The translations under genes and the position numbers were made by a program. Below are positions 48,970 through 61,450 of a stretch of DNA of 64,000 bases, piece by piece; within the stretch, counting starts at the first letter, position 1; every line of letters begins with the position of its first letter. The DNA is taken from assembly GCA_030435675.1 (NCBI GenBank), contig CM059625.1:18166001-18230000 (forward strand), given 5' to 3'. Under the pieces are notes generated by a model. It saw only the letters and a program-made list of their open reading frames with translations, made no database searches and was not told the DNA's origin. Source of the DNA: Steinernema hermaphroditum (taxonomy: Eukaryota > Nematoda > Chromadorea > Rhabditida > Steinernematidae).

Positions 48970-49523
48970 TTCGTCACAGTACGATAGTTGGTGCAAACCA
49001 GTCGAGATGGACGAGATACCCGGCGACTTTGCGCAGCCCCTTATATATGACTGCTAAGATGGTATGAGTGACTGTTGTAATAGTGGCCTTATAGAGATCG
49101 CACGTGGTATGGCGAACGCTCCGTTTCGATGACAGACAATCTCAAAAATTTTTCTCTTTCGGTTAATCACTTGTATAAAGCGACCTTCTACACGAGAGTG
49201 ATCAAGTGATCGCATTTGCGCAACTGCTTTCACCATTTATTCAAAAAGCAAAATGAAAGGGTTTGAAGAATTCGAATGATATTGACAACGGAATCGAATG
49301 AGAAACATCTCAGGGCGCACTTAAAACAACAACGCACGCTAGGCAAAAGCGGAATAAATTATAAACGAATAAATACATCACAATAACCCACAAAACATCC
49401 CTTGCACGGCTACATGACAAGCAGACATTACAATTCCTTAAGAAACACAAAAAGTCAATCATAAATCGATAGGTAAAAAGCACAAGTGAACTTCGTTCGC
49501 AAACGAAATGCGGATGCAACGAT
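48970..49523. other. Spacer between Rab-GDI and urocanase genes
   Basis: The two genes are in tandem with about 550 bp between stop and start. This is longer than a typical C. elegans operon gap but within the looser range reported for parasitic nematodes. No clear SL2-type signal was recognised. Confidence 0.4.
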
Positions 49524-51038
49524 TCACTCGTTGTCTTCTAAGCTCAAATGGGTTATCTTCGAAAAATCGAATTCTTGTTGAGTCGCCCGTTGGAAAATAT
49601 CCAGCACATCTTTGCATGTAGTTTCAAAATGTGTTGTGGCATCATATGACTGCGAAATGAAAACCTGTGACTCGCTTCCCAAATCAACAGGTTCATAGAC
49701 GTCGGAAATGCTTGTGAATCTAATTGAACGCACTATCAGTACTATTCCAATAAATGCCGCTAACCGTTCAGTAATTTGGCCAAGCAGCTGAAGACCAGGA
49801 AGAATTTCGGATTCAGGATTCTGTGTTTCCACAGTTGTAGAAACCATAGCTATGTACCAACCTTTAGGAGCCACCATGTTGGTGTTGGCTACGCACGAAA
49901 TATAAATATCTAAATTAATAATTTCAAAAAGCCAAGAAACTCGCAGAGACATACCATAATGACGATTAACCTGTTTCTGTGGGATAATGATTTGACAGCT
50001 TTGGGCATCATTGGTGTTTGGGATCGGATGATTCAAAAGGCAGATAGCGCGAATGACTTGGCCGACCTTCCTGACTCGGTCCATGGCATAAGAGGGGTCG
50101 CAGAACACCTGCTTGCACCGCGCAATTTCTTCTCCTGACTTAACTCCAACAACTTTTCCGTTTTCAATAACCAAACTGTCCACAGGCTTGTCAAGCATGT
50201 AAGTTCCTCCGTAAATTGCGCTCAAACGAGCAAAGCCTTGTGGAAGTTCGCCCAGACCATATAAAGGATACAAATAGGGTGACTTCCCATAACGGGCTAG
50301 CGAGTCACTGTAGAGACGGATACGTTCGACAGTAGTCGCGAAGGGCTCATCCTTGTATCTAATTAATTGAAAAGCAGTTTAGAAGTAAGTGATTAAATAT
50401 ATACTTATCGTCACGGTACAACGCAAGAGCGTGTCCAGTGAAATCGGCCGTATTCTCGTCAAGACCGAACTTTTCGTACACCTGCTTCATTGTATTGTTG
50501 TGTGGATCCAGCCCTTGCCACGTTTCCTTATTGCTCACATCGAAATTCTGCACCCAAACAAGGAATTTCTTGAAGCGTCGTTTTTCAAACATTCCCATCA
50601 GGCTTGTAGATAATGCTTCCATTTCGTCGGCCGGTACTTTGAAGACCTTACCACCTTTGTACACGTAAGATCCTTCGATGGACTTGAACTCCAAATAACG
50701 GGTTACCCCAGTGTGAATGAGAAGCTTCACAAGACTCCCGTTAGCCATCAAAAACTTAGGTATGAGGTCCACATTCCAATCACGTCCACGGCCCATGGCC
50801 GGAAGAGGCTTTGCTTGAGGTCCTACACAAATTCGATTTAACTTAACTTGTACACCGTATTCTTACCCATGAATTTTTCGTACAACTGTTCAAGGGGAGT
50901 TAAGGACGCGGAGTCACCTCCGTAGTAACTGTTGCGGTCCATGTGAAGGACCTTCTTTCCGGAAGCAGACAACATCCCGGAAAGAATGCACTCCTTGAGA
51001 CCGGTGCCGAGCACAATAGCATCGTACTCCTCATCCAT
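49524..51038 (-). CDS. gdi-1: Rab GDP-dissociation inhibitor (GDI)
   Basis: GDI extracts prenylated GDP-bound Rab proteins from membranes and recycles them through the cytosol. The start [21 protein letters not shown] carries the FAD-fold-like SCR1. It is followed by [42 protein letters not shown] with the Rab-binding residues, [17 protein letters not shown], and [26 protein letters not shown]. It ends [28 protein letters not shown] at 49524. At least five exons; introns include those near 50360-50400 and 50826-50868. The block order and the position of the C-terminal FDFSKI tail show GDI rather than the longer Rab escort protein. A splice-acceptor-like ttctgag lies four bases before the ATG at 51038. 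Confidence 0.96.
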
Positions 51039-52888
51039 AATTCTCAGAATTAATGAAGCTTTGGCCTGAAGTAGCGAACATTGTAATGTTACGAGCATTG
51101 TAATCAAAATCATTGTATAGAACGATAATCCGATGAGGATATGCACAAAACATAATGAACAAAACTAATAGACTAGATTATTAGACCTGATTTATTGTAA
51201 ATTGTCTTAAAAGATATTTGCTCATAGCTACCGCCCCTCTTCACCGTCTTCACCCCTCGGAGGTTCTTAACATACGCACAGTAATCTAGAAATAAACACA
51301 TTAGCAACAGCAACACAGCACGGTTATTACCTTGTTTTTCGCAATGAGTTCGTTTGTTCAGGGAAACCGAACTTTGTTTTGCAAAGGAGGGATACTGAGA
51401 AGTACACAGAAAATAAGCATGCGAAAAAAAGGTGCCCCATGCAAGACGGCCGCTGAATATAACATATCACTTCCATGTCTTTATTGATTAACTCGTGCAC
51501 TTCGCTACCTTCAGCAGCATGTTCCATGTGTTAACTTGATTCTTCCAGCTAAGGTATTCGTGAAGGCCTTAGCCCTGCGCTTCATGTTCTTCCGAAGGAG
51601 TTAATTCGGGGCGTGATCAGAGTTGAAGAGCGCATCTCAGATGCTATGCATATGCTGAACAATCACGGCATGATGAAACAATGCACAAATTTGACACCTG
51701 ATCACTTTCTGTAACTTTACAATGAAAAAATATCAAAGTTGCTTAACTGGGCCTTCCCGGTCGGTGAACTGCTTCTTAAGCACAGCTCCCAAAATCAGCA
51801 GTGCATATTTTGTACCCCACAGTACCACCAGAACTGAGGCTTACTGTTGGCTGAAAACAATTATCCTAAACTGCGTAAACCGAACAGCACTCAATTCCAG
51901 TCATATGAAACGCGTAATTGAGAACTCGAATGCGAGAAATGTAACTGAGCTGATGCTGGTCGGATGCAGGACGCTCTCGCCAAAGAGAGTAGAGAAAATG
52001 CGCGGAGGCCAGTGGAGGCTAAGCGACACACGCTGTTGACGAGAGCGAGAGAGACAAGAGTACTGATCGATAAAATAAGGCAACCACAGGCTACCGATGA
52101 ACAGTGACGATGAACAAATAGACGCTACGCCGCAACAAAAACGCATTTAGCCTCCTAATTCGAATTTGTTCCATGCGCTCACAGGGCTGGTGAATGTCAA
52201 GCCTGAAAAATAAGGAACGGTGAACCCAAAGTCGATGACATTTGGGTACCCATTGCCTCTGCTCCCTGCCGCTATGACTGTCCTCGAAAGCGACACGCGT
52301 CGCACCAACACGAATCGTGTGCGCAGAGTGACAGCGCAAACCAATGTCGCGGATGGCAAAATGGAGGGTGGACAACCCTAATGGAATGCGATCCGTGGAG
52401 AGCACCACAAAATAAGCAAGCACAAAATAAATTAGAGGTGGTAAAAATGAAATTTATGAGCACTTGCAAGTACGGCCAAACTTACAATTCTTTAGAAGTA
52501 CGAAGAACAGAGGTACATTAAAGAGACGTTCACCGGCGAGAAATGTAGAACAACCTGGTCACTATTTTTGGCAATGCGAAATCCCGGTATGTCCGATTAA
52601 TTTAAGGTTTCACCTTTCGTAACCTGGAACACATTATTAGGTGTTTGTAAGTGTTTAATCGTACTGACTGCTTGACTGTTTAAGGCTGCTTATTAATTGT
52701 TGCCGATCACGTTCTATCTTTCGACAATTCTTTTTGTTCTGGGTGTGCATCAAAGAATAGAAACAGTTATCAAAGAATAGAAACAGTTACAAGTCCTTTT
52801 TTTAAAACTGCAAGCTACCTATCACAACAACTTACAAATTTGCTAAAATTTGCTGCGCGTCTTCTCCACTTGAATGCACGAGATGAAA
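51039..52888. other. Intergenic, 1.85 kb
   Basis: No gene recognised. Overlapping minus-strand frames at 52091-52423 compete with each other and have no domain. A short direct repeat, atcaaagaatagaaacagtta, occurs twice in tandem near 52750-52790. Confidence 0.4.
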
Positions 52889-53189
52889 TTAACTTACAGA
52901 AGCTTCAAGGAATTCTATTTTGCGCTCCAACAAGGTGATCTTGTCGTTCAGAGCTGCGATTTTACTGCGACAAGAGAGTTCTGAAATACGAAGACCACAG
53001 TTTGCGAACGATGTGAAAACAAGTACACATTGAAAGGAACAGGAACTGACCGAAGTTAGAGAGAAAATCAGCGATGTGCTTAATGTTATCCGAAATGATC
53101 TGCTCAAACTCGCGATTGTCCCAGTCGTCACGGAGCTGGTGTTGCACGGAAGAAGCCTCGGGAATTGCTTGTCGACTGCAGGAATTCAT
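52889..53189 (-). CDS. BRK1/HSPC300, WAVE complex subunit
   Basis: BRK1 is the smallest subunit of the SCAR/WAVE complex that activates Arp2/3-driven actin assembly. Two exons join in frame: 53189 to about 53052, and about 52981 to 52889. The protein (about 75 residues) reads VQHQLRDDWDNREFEQIISD, NIKHIADFLSNF, then the diagnostic LSCRSKIAALNDKITLLERK, IEFLEAS. It matches the family's single alpha-helical coiled coil from the DWANREY-like to the ERRIEYIEA-like block. The frame ends two codons after EAS by reading into an apparent donor (gtaagt), so a tiny last exon beyond 52889 is possible. The first ten residues are less conserved. Confidence 0.88.
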
Positions 53190-54651
53190 TCAGAATAGTT
53201 GTGTTCGGTGCCAGATCACTTCCAATATCGGGCGAGTTTTGCAAAATTCAGAGAAAACTGAGACGAGTGAATTGTAATCCAGTACCAATCTTAAGCAATG
53301 TGTCAAGTGACAAACAACGTAACCGCTCTGTAAAACAAGTTCCGCGCTTTAAGAAAGCCGCTTATGTTTTCTCTACTCCTTCACTAATTGATTAGCAACA
53401 GCGATAAAACGTGTCTAGTGAGAAATCGATTGCAAACGTGAATGCATCTCGCAGCTCTGATCTGTTCACTAGCATGGCTTCTCTACACGGTAAGGAACAT
53501 CGCTTCAGGACCCAAACTAACCGAGCATTGAATTTCGTAAGTCTTCAATTTCATAGAATGCCGGGGTGTGCCATTTTCCACGCAGCATGTATGACATACC
53601 AGCATTTCCGAGTTTTTGTGATCAAATAATTAAGTGATCGAACAGTTCCACCTTTACTCAAAATTTCCAATAGCACAATACATGAAAGAAATCCGGTGGC
53701 GAACGGTCGGTTCCTCATCCGCTATCTGAGTCTGCGGCTGGTCTGATGGTAAGCCCTGTGGCAGTTGTGAATGTTCCTGTTTCTAGAGAGAATTATGACA
53801 CCCGGAAGCCGTATTCCTATCCCGGCTGACAACAAGCTGTATGAGAGACAGGAATACGTGAGAAGTCACACTGAAGATTTCTGACGCTCTGATTACTCGA
53901 TCACCAGCGAAGATAAAATTATGGACCAAAGCATATTAGAACAGAGTCTCCAGAGCAGATGCGAGCTCCGGAGCCACCCTGTGTTATGCAAGGCGTCTTA
54001 TGGTTTTTGAGTACGTTGTTCGTTTAAATGCAAAAGCTATGCACACTTTTATTTCATTGACGAGCTCTATGTTTTATTTGCTAGCATCAAGCTTTCATTT
54101 CTTTAGCTGCAAATTCAAATGCATCTCATCCCATTCATGACATTTCTTCCCCGATAAGGACGCCGTGCGATGATCTAATCTGGCGCCACCTTACTATTAT
54201 CATATAGTGCTCCCGGTCCTTTAGAACGTGAAGCACGGGGCAACATAGTTCTTCCTGCGGTTGTGAAATGACGCTAGCATTGCTTAGATTATACAGCGAA
54301 TAACTATCCATTCAAGGAGCGGCTGAATTTGGGAACCAATTCCTACGATTCGAGAACCCGGTGCTTGAAATTAATTTGTTAAACTGAACCTGTTAAACTG
54401 GAAAATGGACGTTGCACTATGAAATCATGCACCTCTCCACTGACATCTAACAGATAACACACATGAAACTATGTATGGAGGCAAACCACTCTCTAACCAT
54501 GTGAAATATTTGATGACTTTATCAGAACTGATAGCGAGAATGCAGACGATCTACGTGCATCACCCACAAAATATAGCATATAAGTTACGCCCTACAGCCG
54601 TGAAGCCGACAGTCGAATTGACAATCCAGCAACATACGGTTCTCCCGAAAA
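53190..54651. other. Intergenic with repeat R3 copy
   Basis: It contains a third, strongly decayed R3 copy at 53690-53960. No other element recognised. Confidence 0.4.
53690..53960 (+). repeat. Dispersed repeat R3, decayed copy
   Basis: It aligns by eye with 56205-56400 in the same orientation (aa(g/a)ccctgtggca, acacccggaagccgta, gacaacaag). After allowing one-base slips, the REVxLKxxDAL block of the R3 frame can be followed. No intact frame remains. Confidence 0.45.
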
Positions 54652-55310
54652 ATGGTTTGCCGTATCGCCGCCGTCGTGCTTATGCTGTTTTTAATGGCCG
54701 AGACGAAACCCTCACGATTCAACACGTGTGGTTTTCCGAACTCCACCGATGTGAACCCGCACACATATTCCTGCAACTCCAATGCTGCAATGCAGGTTCT
54801 GAAGACCGTCATCTTGGATCAGTCCACGAAAAAGCCCGTCTACCCCATCAGCCCCCAGAAGCCGATCATCATTGACTTGACCGCTGTCAATCACGGTATT
54901 CAGGTATGCAAGTCATGACAAAAATGCATAAATGAAAAATTACAGTACAACGACAACAAGGCAAACGTTAAGGTATATGAATATTCCAGCGATTGGCTGA
55001 CAGGAGAATGCAAATGGAACGAAATTCCCACGTTTGGGCTCCTTGATAACATTGATGGCTGCCAAATGGCTCATAACTGTCCGCTAAAACCCGGTAACTT
55101 GGATCTTCAACTTCCCCTTGATCTGTCAAAGTATGCCGCTATTATCAACCTTCTTGCGAGCAATGTAAGGACTTCAGTTACAGAAAGCGTCATTGACCAA
55201 ATTTTTCATTTTAGACACCGTACCAGCTCCATATTGAAATGTTCGACTACAACGAGGGATCGAGTCATGAGCAAATCGCATGCGTCGTGGCGCAGGTGCA
55301 CTTTATTTAA
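54652..55310 (+). CDS. Secreted ML-like (MD-2-related lipid recognition) protein
   Basis: Three exons: 54652-54903, 54946-55164 and 55215-55310, encoding about 188 residues. A signal peptide (MVCRIAAVVLMLFLMAETKP) is followed by a Cys-bearing beta-sandwich pattern typical of ML domains: FNTCGF, YSCNSN, GECKWNEIPTFG, DGCQMAHNCPLKPGNLDLQLPL, then LHIEMFDYNEGSSHEQIACVVAQVHF. The paired Cys in DGC...NCPL and the terminal ACVVAQV strand are the strongest cues. ML proteins bind lipids or sterols (NPC2, MD-2, mite Der p 2), and nematodes encode several secreted ones. Ligand unknown. The opening ATG is preceded by tctcccgaaaa with no clear acceptor, so a 5' exon could be missing. Confidence 0.75.
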
Positions 55311-55549
55311 GAACCTGATTGTTTCTTTTTCGTAGCATTTATGTAATGAATGGATAGGACAGGTTCGCGTATAAATCAGTTTACGACAACTTTACTATTG
55401 AAAATCCACTATTGTAGCCATCGAAAGAACAGCATCACCATTGCACGTATTCTGTACAGCTCGATAATTCGTAGTATAGTTCATAGAATATAAAAATCAT
55501 TTAACCGGATTTTTTTTTAATTCCCAACCGGAAATGTTGTCACAAAGGA

Positions 55550-56150
55550 TTGAGTTACGAGTTTACGAGTTTATTTCTCGTATCTAAGGCTTACGCCTTG
55601 CGAGACGTCATATATATGCACAAAAACCACATTGTCACTCCGTAGTCGTCGGTCTTCTGGCTTCGGCGCAGGGCACAGCATCAGAGTAGAAGGCAACGAT
55701 CCCATCAGTGTGCGCAGGCATCAGAGAGGCGAAGAGTTGACCCCGGAGACGGTGGAACACAGCAAGCCCATCTTCAGCTCGGGTGGCAGCGCGGACGTCG
55801 GAGTTGAGAAGCTTCTTCGGCGGCTTCCGCGGGCAGCACGGGCGAAGAACGGCATCTGGGCGAAACGCGTCGGTGGAGCACAACGGGCAAACCGGGAACC
55901 ATCAAGGCAACTGGCGGCACAGACTTCGGAGTTGTAACGCTTCTTCGGCTTCTCTGGCGGCGCGGGTGGAGTCGGGCGGCAGTGACGGGCTTCTTGGCAA
56001 GACGTTGGAACTACGGCTCCCTGGTGTTCCAGGCCTTCCGGCTTCTCTGGCGGCGCGGGTGGAGTCGGGCGGCAGTGACGGGCTTCTTGGCAAGACGTTG
56101 GAACTACGGCTCCCTGGTGTTCCAGGCCATACCAGCACCAACACACGAAT
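55550..56150 (+). repeat. Dispersed repeat R2 with internal 93-bp tandem duplication
   Basis: It shares blocks with the inverted copy at 26590-26930 and with 13295-13392. Inside, 55947-56039 and 56040-56132 are two nearly identical 93-bp copies (ggcttctctggcggcgcggg ... ggtgttccaggcc). Since 93 is a multiple of three, both strands keep long frames across the duplication. Confidence 0.7.
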
Positions 56151-56204
56151 ATTTCTGTCCCCAGATAATTTTGTTGTCCGAAGTATGTAGCTTTATTTAT
56201 GAAG

Positions 56205-56545
56205 GCCCCTCCGGTCGCTCTCTGAGAGTCCGGTTGGTGAGACAGCAAACCCTGTGGCATCTTTGAGTTTTCCGGCTTCCTAAGGGAATTGGGACATCCG
56301 GAAGTCGTAGTTACACCACCGTTGACAACAAGATGTCCGACGCCAAGAATCCGACTGTGTGAGAAGTCATCCTGAAAGTCGCCGAGGAATAGAGAAGTCG
56401 CAACTCCCGGACACTGAGTCATCTTCGCGAAGCAGATGTATGCCCGGAAGCTTCACCTGTGCCGCAAACGCCCTGAGAAGCACAAAATCCGTCGCCATTT
56501 CCAGAGTTTCGCCGATGTCCCGTGAAGCACACCGTCTACGAAAGA
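56205..56545 (+). repeat. Dispersed repeat R3, plus-strand copy
   Basis: It starts with ggtcgctctctgagag and carries a broken frame reading MSDAKNPTV-stop-EVILKVAEE, then, after slips, KQMYARKLHLCRKRPEKHK. The minus-strand copy at 29793-30140 keeps this frame open. Confidence 0.55.
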
Positions 56546-56689
56546 AAAAGACATCCTATGTTATGTGTTAATCCGTGTCATGCAAGACATATTATTCAAC
56601 ATTTTATTTAATGCATTCACGATCCGAGTGGACAACTTAAACCTACCTTGTGGACAAGAGCCGGATTCCTGTCTCGTAGAAAATCTTAG

Positions 56690-57040
56690 GTTTTGACTAA
56701 AAAAATGTTTTGGTCCCATTTTCGACGTGGTTTCCATTCGGAGTGGTTTCCACTGATGTCTCCATTTACGGATGGATACAGACGACAATCAGATAGAGTG
56801 AAGAGCGTGCTATAAGAACATTCAAACAGGAATCTCTCAGCTCAAAACTAACAGCAATTGTGGAGGTCAACTTGAAAATGTCAGGTGTCAGGCACCATAA
56901 AGTGTGAATTTTTCAACATTTGGCTTCTATTCCTGTAAAGTAGAAGTGAGCTCGTGGAGCCGCTATGTGGACATGGTAGCTATGAGTGTTCCCACTTCCT
57001 ATATATCCCCATTATCAGTTACGATGCTTAACCTATAAAA
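56690..57040 (+). repeat. Dispersed repeat R4, copy 2
   Basis: Same orientation and block order as 14480-14900. The copies are clearly diverged by eye. No coding content seen. Confidence 0.55.
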
Positions 57041-60000
57041 AACGTTGGAGCTAAGAGAATATCTTGATTTGGCGGTTCCATCATTTTGAGATTAGCTCAT
57101 GTTCCGATATGCGATGAACAAAGTGATATATGCATTCGGTAGGTAAGACCTAACGATGTACGTGGTTGAAGATAATCGCCGTATATCATACAATTGCTGT
57201 TATAAGCAGCCTGTATATCACTTCGCATTTTGCCATTTCGAGGTGCCAGAAAAATGGCTATCATGATAGAAAAGGCCTTCAACATAACGAGGAATACAAT
57301 TCATAAATCGCTACTCATAGTATAGGGTGAGAATTAACTATACTCATAACGTGTCCATTAATTTCGCCGAGGACGCAAATAATGCGAACTATGAGATTTT
57401 TACACTATCCGAAATTTTCAATGACTCAACCGTAAGTTTTAGGCTCTTACCCAAAAAGTGGGCGCAAGTGGTGCGCGGATCTTAAGTTTGTTCGATTAAA
57501 AAGAACAGTGATTGAAATTAGGCTACCAAATGCATTTGCGTTGGAGCTTTGCTGATGCATTGAGCTCCAACATACAGAGGTCGAAGTACAAAGTTTCGCA
57601 ACGAAACACTGAGGCACCCGGCGTTGATTGTCATTGTCGTCGCCACGGTAGTGAAAATCGTTGAAATACATGCATTCGTTGGTGCCAACTGCAGGTGCCT
57701 GGATATTTCGCGACAACTAAGTAAATAGATACAAAGGGGTGTGTAGTTAACTACTTAAACTGGCTACTTAATTTCCCGAACCGACGGCTTTTGCGCACGG
57801 TCTTTGCATCCCCCACGCCGCCACCCGAACTGAAGTTCGCTGTGCTGCACTGTCCTCGAAGTCTGCGCCTCTCTGATGACCGCTCATACTGTTGCGGTCT
57901 ACTCTGATGACGTGCTCTGCGCCAGAAAACTACCGGCTCTTATGGCTCTTGTGCATAAGATGTGCACTTGCGTGTGGGTTGGCATAGAATAAAAATAAAG
58001 CATTTTTTCCTCGCAGGAACATTCCATTGTACATTTGTGATTGTAGGAGATTGGGAGTGTAGAGCGCTTAAGCAGCACCAAAGTTTGAAAACCAAAGTTC
58101 AATACGAACGCTGTATTCACGTTTGCATTTTGCACTCTATTTCGCCAGGTATTGTTGAAATTCGTCTATATAATGTCGAACCCACGCAATCCAGGATTAT
58201 TCTCCAGGACAGGAGAAAATTCGGGTCGATTGTAAATATTCTCATAATCAAGAATTTCAGAAATAGTCAGATGGTATGGTCAGGTGAATAATGTTAAAAC
58301 CGGTAATTATTTCAGTTATGACATTAAATACATGGTGGTATCTGTCTGCGTATAGTAAAATGGTGCTCTTAAACAAAAATTGGTGTACCTGCAATGCGCA
58401 AACGCAACAAATAATTATCAGCCTACGATCTACTTTCTGCACTTCGGTCGTAAAACGGCGAAGAGATTGATTCTGGGCGAAGACAACGGAGAGGGCACGT
58501 CAACGTCTGCACGTAAAAAAAGACCAGCTGCACAAAGCGGGTGATTTCTACAAAACAAAACAAAAGATGGATTCCGAAAGAGCGGTGATCTGTTCGCCAT
58601 CAATTAGCACTAAAACAAAACACTACAACGAAAAAGCTTGCCTATATATGACACCTGTACGTTACAGCTCACACGATATCTAGTATCATCTCATTTCTAG
58701 TCTCGCAGTGCCGATAAACAAATTGAGTATTACTTAACACTAACGAAAGTCCGAAATCAAGAATTTCCTTATGAGTTAAACTTGCTCTGGGACATAACGA
58801 AAGCGAGAAAAAGAGCGACGTTCCGCTGCAGTGGATCAGTGCTATGCGAGTTTGTGGTGATTAGTCGCACTTTTATGCAACGCGCGCACGTCCACTCTTC
58901 TCTTCTGCTTTGCACATCCAAACGATGTAATGCGTTCGTGAGATCTTCACACTGAGTGCATTGCAAAACAACTTGCTAAGCACAGTCATTACGTTGCTGA
59001 AGGTGAAACTGTATGCGTTAATTGATAAATGTTTTGCGACAGTTTTGTTTATCATTATCATGTATGACAGGAATGTATCTCATCTCTTCCACTAACTCTA
59101 AAGCTCATGTGCCCAGCTACAGCTACAGTTCAACTCGTTGTTTGACATGTTTTTAACTGTTGTTGTGCTCCTTTTTCCGACGTCTTATCGCGACTTTCGA
59201 TCCTACATGCCAATGCCCGATCGCTAGTGATCAGGCGTCGGCCGAACATTGTAACCCTTACGCAGACGGCGCGATGCTCAGAATATTTGGGTATTACAAA
59301 CTTCACCCTTTTGCGGTATAGTGAGCAATGATCCTCTGTGGGGGTGGACCTTATGAGCGAAAGTTGTACTTTGTGCGTTCCTTCCTCAACCGCTAAGTAT
59401 CCTATAACCTCTGATGCCCCTAACGGCCATAAACTCCGCAATTGAGTTTCTGCAAACGTGAGCTAATATTATACCTGTAGCCCTTCAATGTCGAATTTGT
59501 GCAGTAATTATTATTGACAAGCCCCTAAGCTACTCAAGCATTTGTTGCTGCCGCATGCTTTCAGATGCGCTCGTTTGGTGATTTTGCTCTTTCAATTAAA
59601 GATTTCGTCGATTTATGCTTGTAATCTAAACAGGGTTATAACAGGCGCATGTTGCAATACCGGGCACGTTGATGTCAGTACTGTATGGTTCGACATCATG
59701 GTAGTGTATGTGCACTACTCTTTTTTCCGATCATCTCATCATCTATAACATTGACACAGAATAGCTTGGTTGATTTTTACCTTTTTTAATATTTGTGCCG
59801 CGAAAGCTTTATGGGCTAAATAAGGGTTAAATACATTGAACGCCATCGATTTCGATCAAGTACAGTTTTGGAACTGAGAGAAAGGTGCGCTTCGTGACAC
59901 AGTTTGACTGCATTTCGCAAGGAACTGTCAACGAAAGAGAAGGGGTAAGGGGCAAAGGAAGGACGAGCAGTGATTTGTGATCTATTTCTCGGGGATCGGT

Positions 60001-61442
60001 CGGCGAGAGACAAATGGCAGCCTCAGGGTTTGGAGAGACGCCGAACGGCTATGAGACTGACTATCAGGATCGATTGAATTCCCACCACACGCAACTCCTC
60101 TTGGTTCATTTCACATTAGCGGCCGCTCTGCACTTTCTGTCCTTCTGCGCAAACAAATAGACAGTGTGCCACCATTTAAGCGCGCCAGCAATTTTTTCTT
60201 GTAGATGTTGTTTACAACACTATGGGAACGGAAATTTTGGTGAATAGCCGCTATTAGTATCACGTAATAAAAAACGACAAGCGGACAGAGAGCAGTGTGA
60301 TGTTCTCAAATAATGGCTTATAATGTAGACTGGTGAGACTGTTTGTTTTGAAGATATCTTAGTTCTTTCATCACGTGCTATCGATTTATTCTTTAGCTTC
60401 TGTTTACTGTGTTGAACAGTTATTTCCGTCCCCATAAGCGCGCAATAGCCATAGTGAGCCCATTTGAAAAATATGGATGGCATATTTTGCCAAACTGGAA
60501 AAGAATAGTACGTTATTCGTCAATATCTTGTACTGATTTGATTTACTTTTAAATGTTCTGAATGATCATCGTAAATTTGGCGCTATTACCCTTTTGTCAC
60601 ATCGTACCGGGCTTAAAATGTAAATGAAAGGACTTCAAGGATTTAAATTAAATTCCCTTTCAATGAGTTTTATCACCCACCTAACGATTTGGAAAACACA
60701 GAACAAAACATCGCAGTCGCTGTGCTTTCGGTTGCCATTTTGAGTGTGAGCTTCTTAGTGTCATTATTACCTGATTCTCGTCCCTACGCCATAACACTGA
60801 CGTGTACACCGACGACTGAGCTTCCCGTGTGTTGTGATAGGGCGCGACCGTCACTTCGGCTTTGCAAGTGAAAAGGGACCGGCGGAATGAACTATCACAT
60901 CTTATTGGCGTGCACGTGTACCCGTTGCGCAACTTAGTTTTCTGAGGGACTCCCCTTCCCCGACGTTTCCCTGATCGCACTCTTAACTGGCCGAGACTTT
61001 CGCACTTCTGTTCCGTGATCGAAATCGCCATTTTCACACTTTTATATTTTAGAGCGAAAACGGTACCCAGTCTGCGTTGGTCACCACTGCCCGTTCTGCC
61101 TGTCAAGGCAGCTTTTTTTATCAAAGCCCACACATTTGCACTATTCCTATGCCGCTTCTCAAGCATTATCTGTAACTAGCTGAATCTACATCTTCTTCCA
61201 GAGGTACTGTACTCCGTTAGCGGCATACCGTATCATCTACATCTTGCCCCAGGCACAGTTTATTTCACTTAGCTTGTGCTGGTGTTATCTCGCGGTCCCG
61301 GCGACGGTTCGTTCGGCTCGCCGTTACCTAACCGTTTTCGATAATGATTTAGCTCATTTACCGAGAAGCGGCCAACTCATTTGACCCATAAAGTTAAGGT
61401 CAGTTCCGCGATTAGCGAGTAATAAAGGATTACAACCCTCAA

Positions 61443-61450
61443 TGTTGCAG
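61443..61450 (+). promoter_or_regulatory. Probable trans-splice acceptor of the STAT gene
   Basis: tgttgcag ends directly before the ATG at 61451, so the start codon would be the first codon after the splice. Confidence 0.5.

Larger units (their letters stand above)
55311..61450. other. Repeat-bearing intergenic region upstream of the STAT gene
   Basis: The left third holds repeats R2, R3 and R4. From 57.1 to 61.4 kb no gene could be supported. Open frames at 57447-57716, 59130-59441 and 60681-61166 (both strands) lack motifs; the last, 161 codons, lies just upstream of the STAT gene and may be promoter sequence open by chance. Confidence 0.45.

Noticed and set aside
52091..52423. 110-codon minus-strand frame and an overlapping 70-codon frame
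   Set aside because: Two competing frames with no family resemblance and no flanking exons; not enough to call a gene.
55721..56422. 233-codon minus-strand frame
   Set aside because: Runs across repeats R2 and R3 including the 93-bp duplication; open because of GC-rich tandem sequence, with no domain.
60681..61166. 161-codon minus-strand frame upstream of the STAT gene
   Set aside because: Mixed basic composition without motif, and no splice partners; probably chance in GC-rich promoter DNA.
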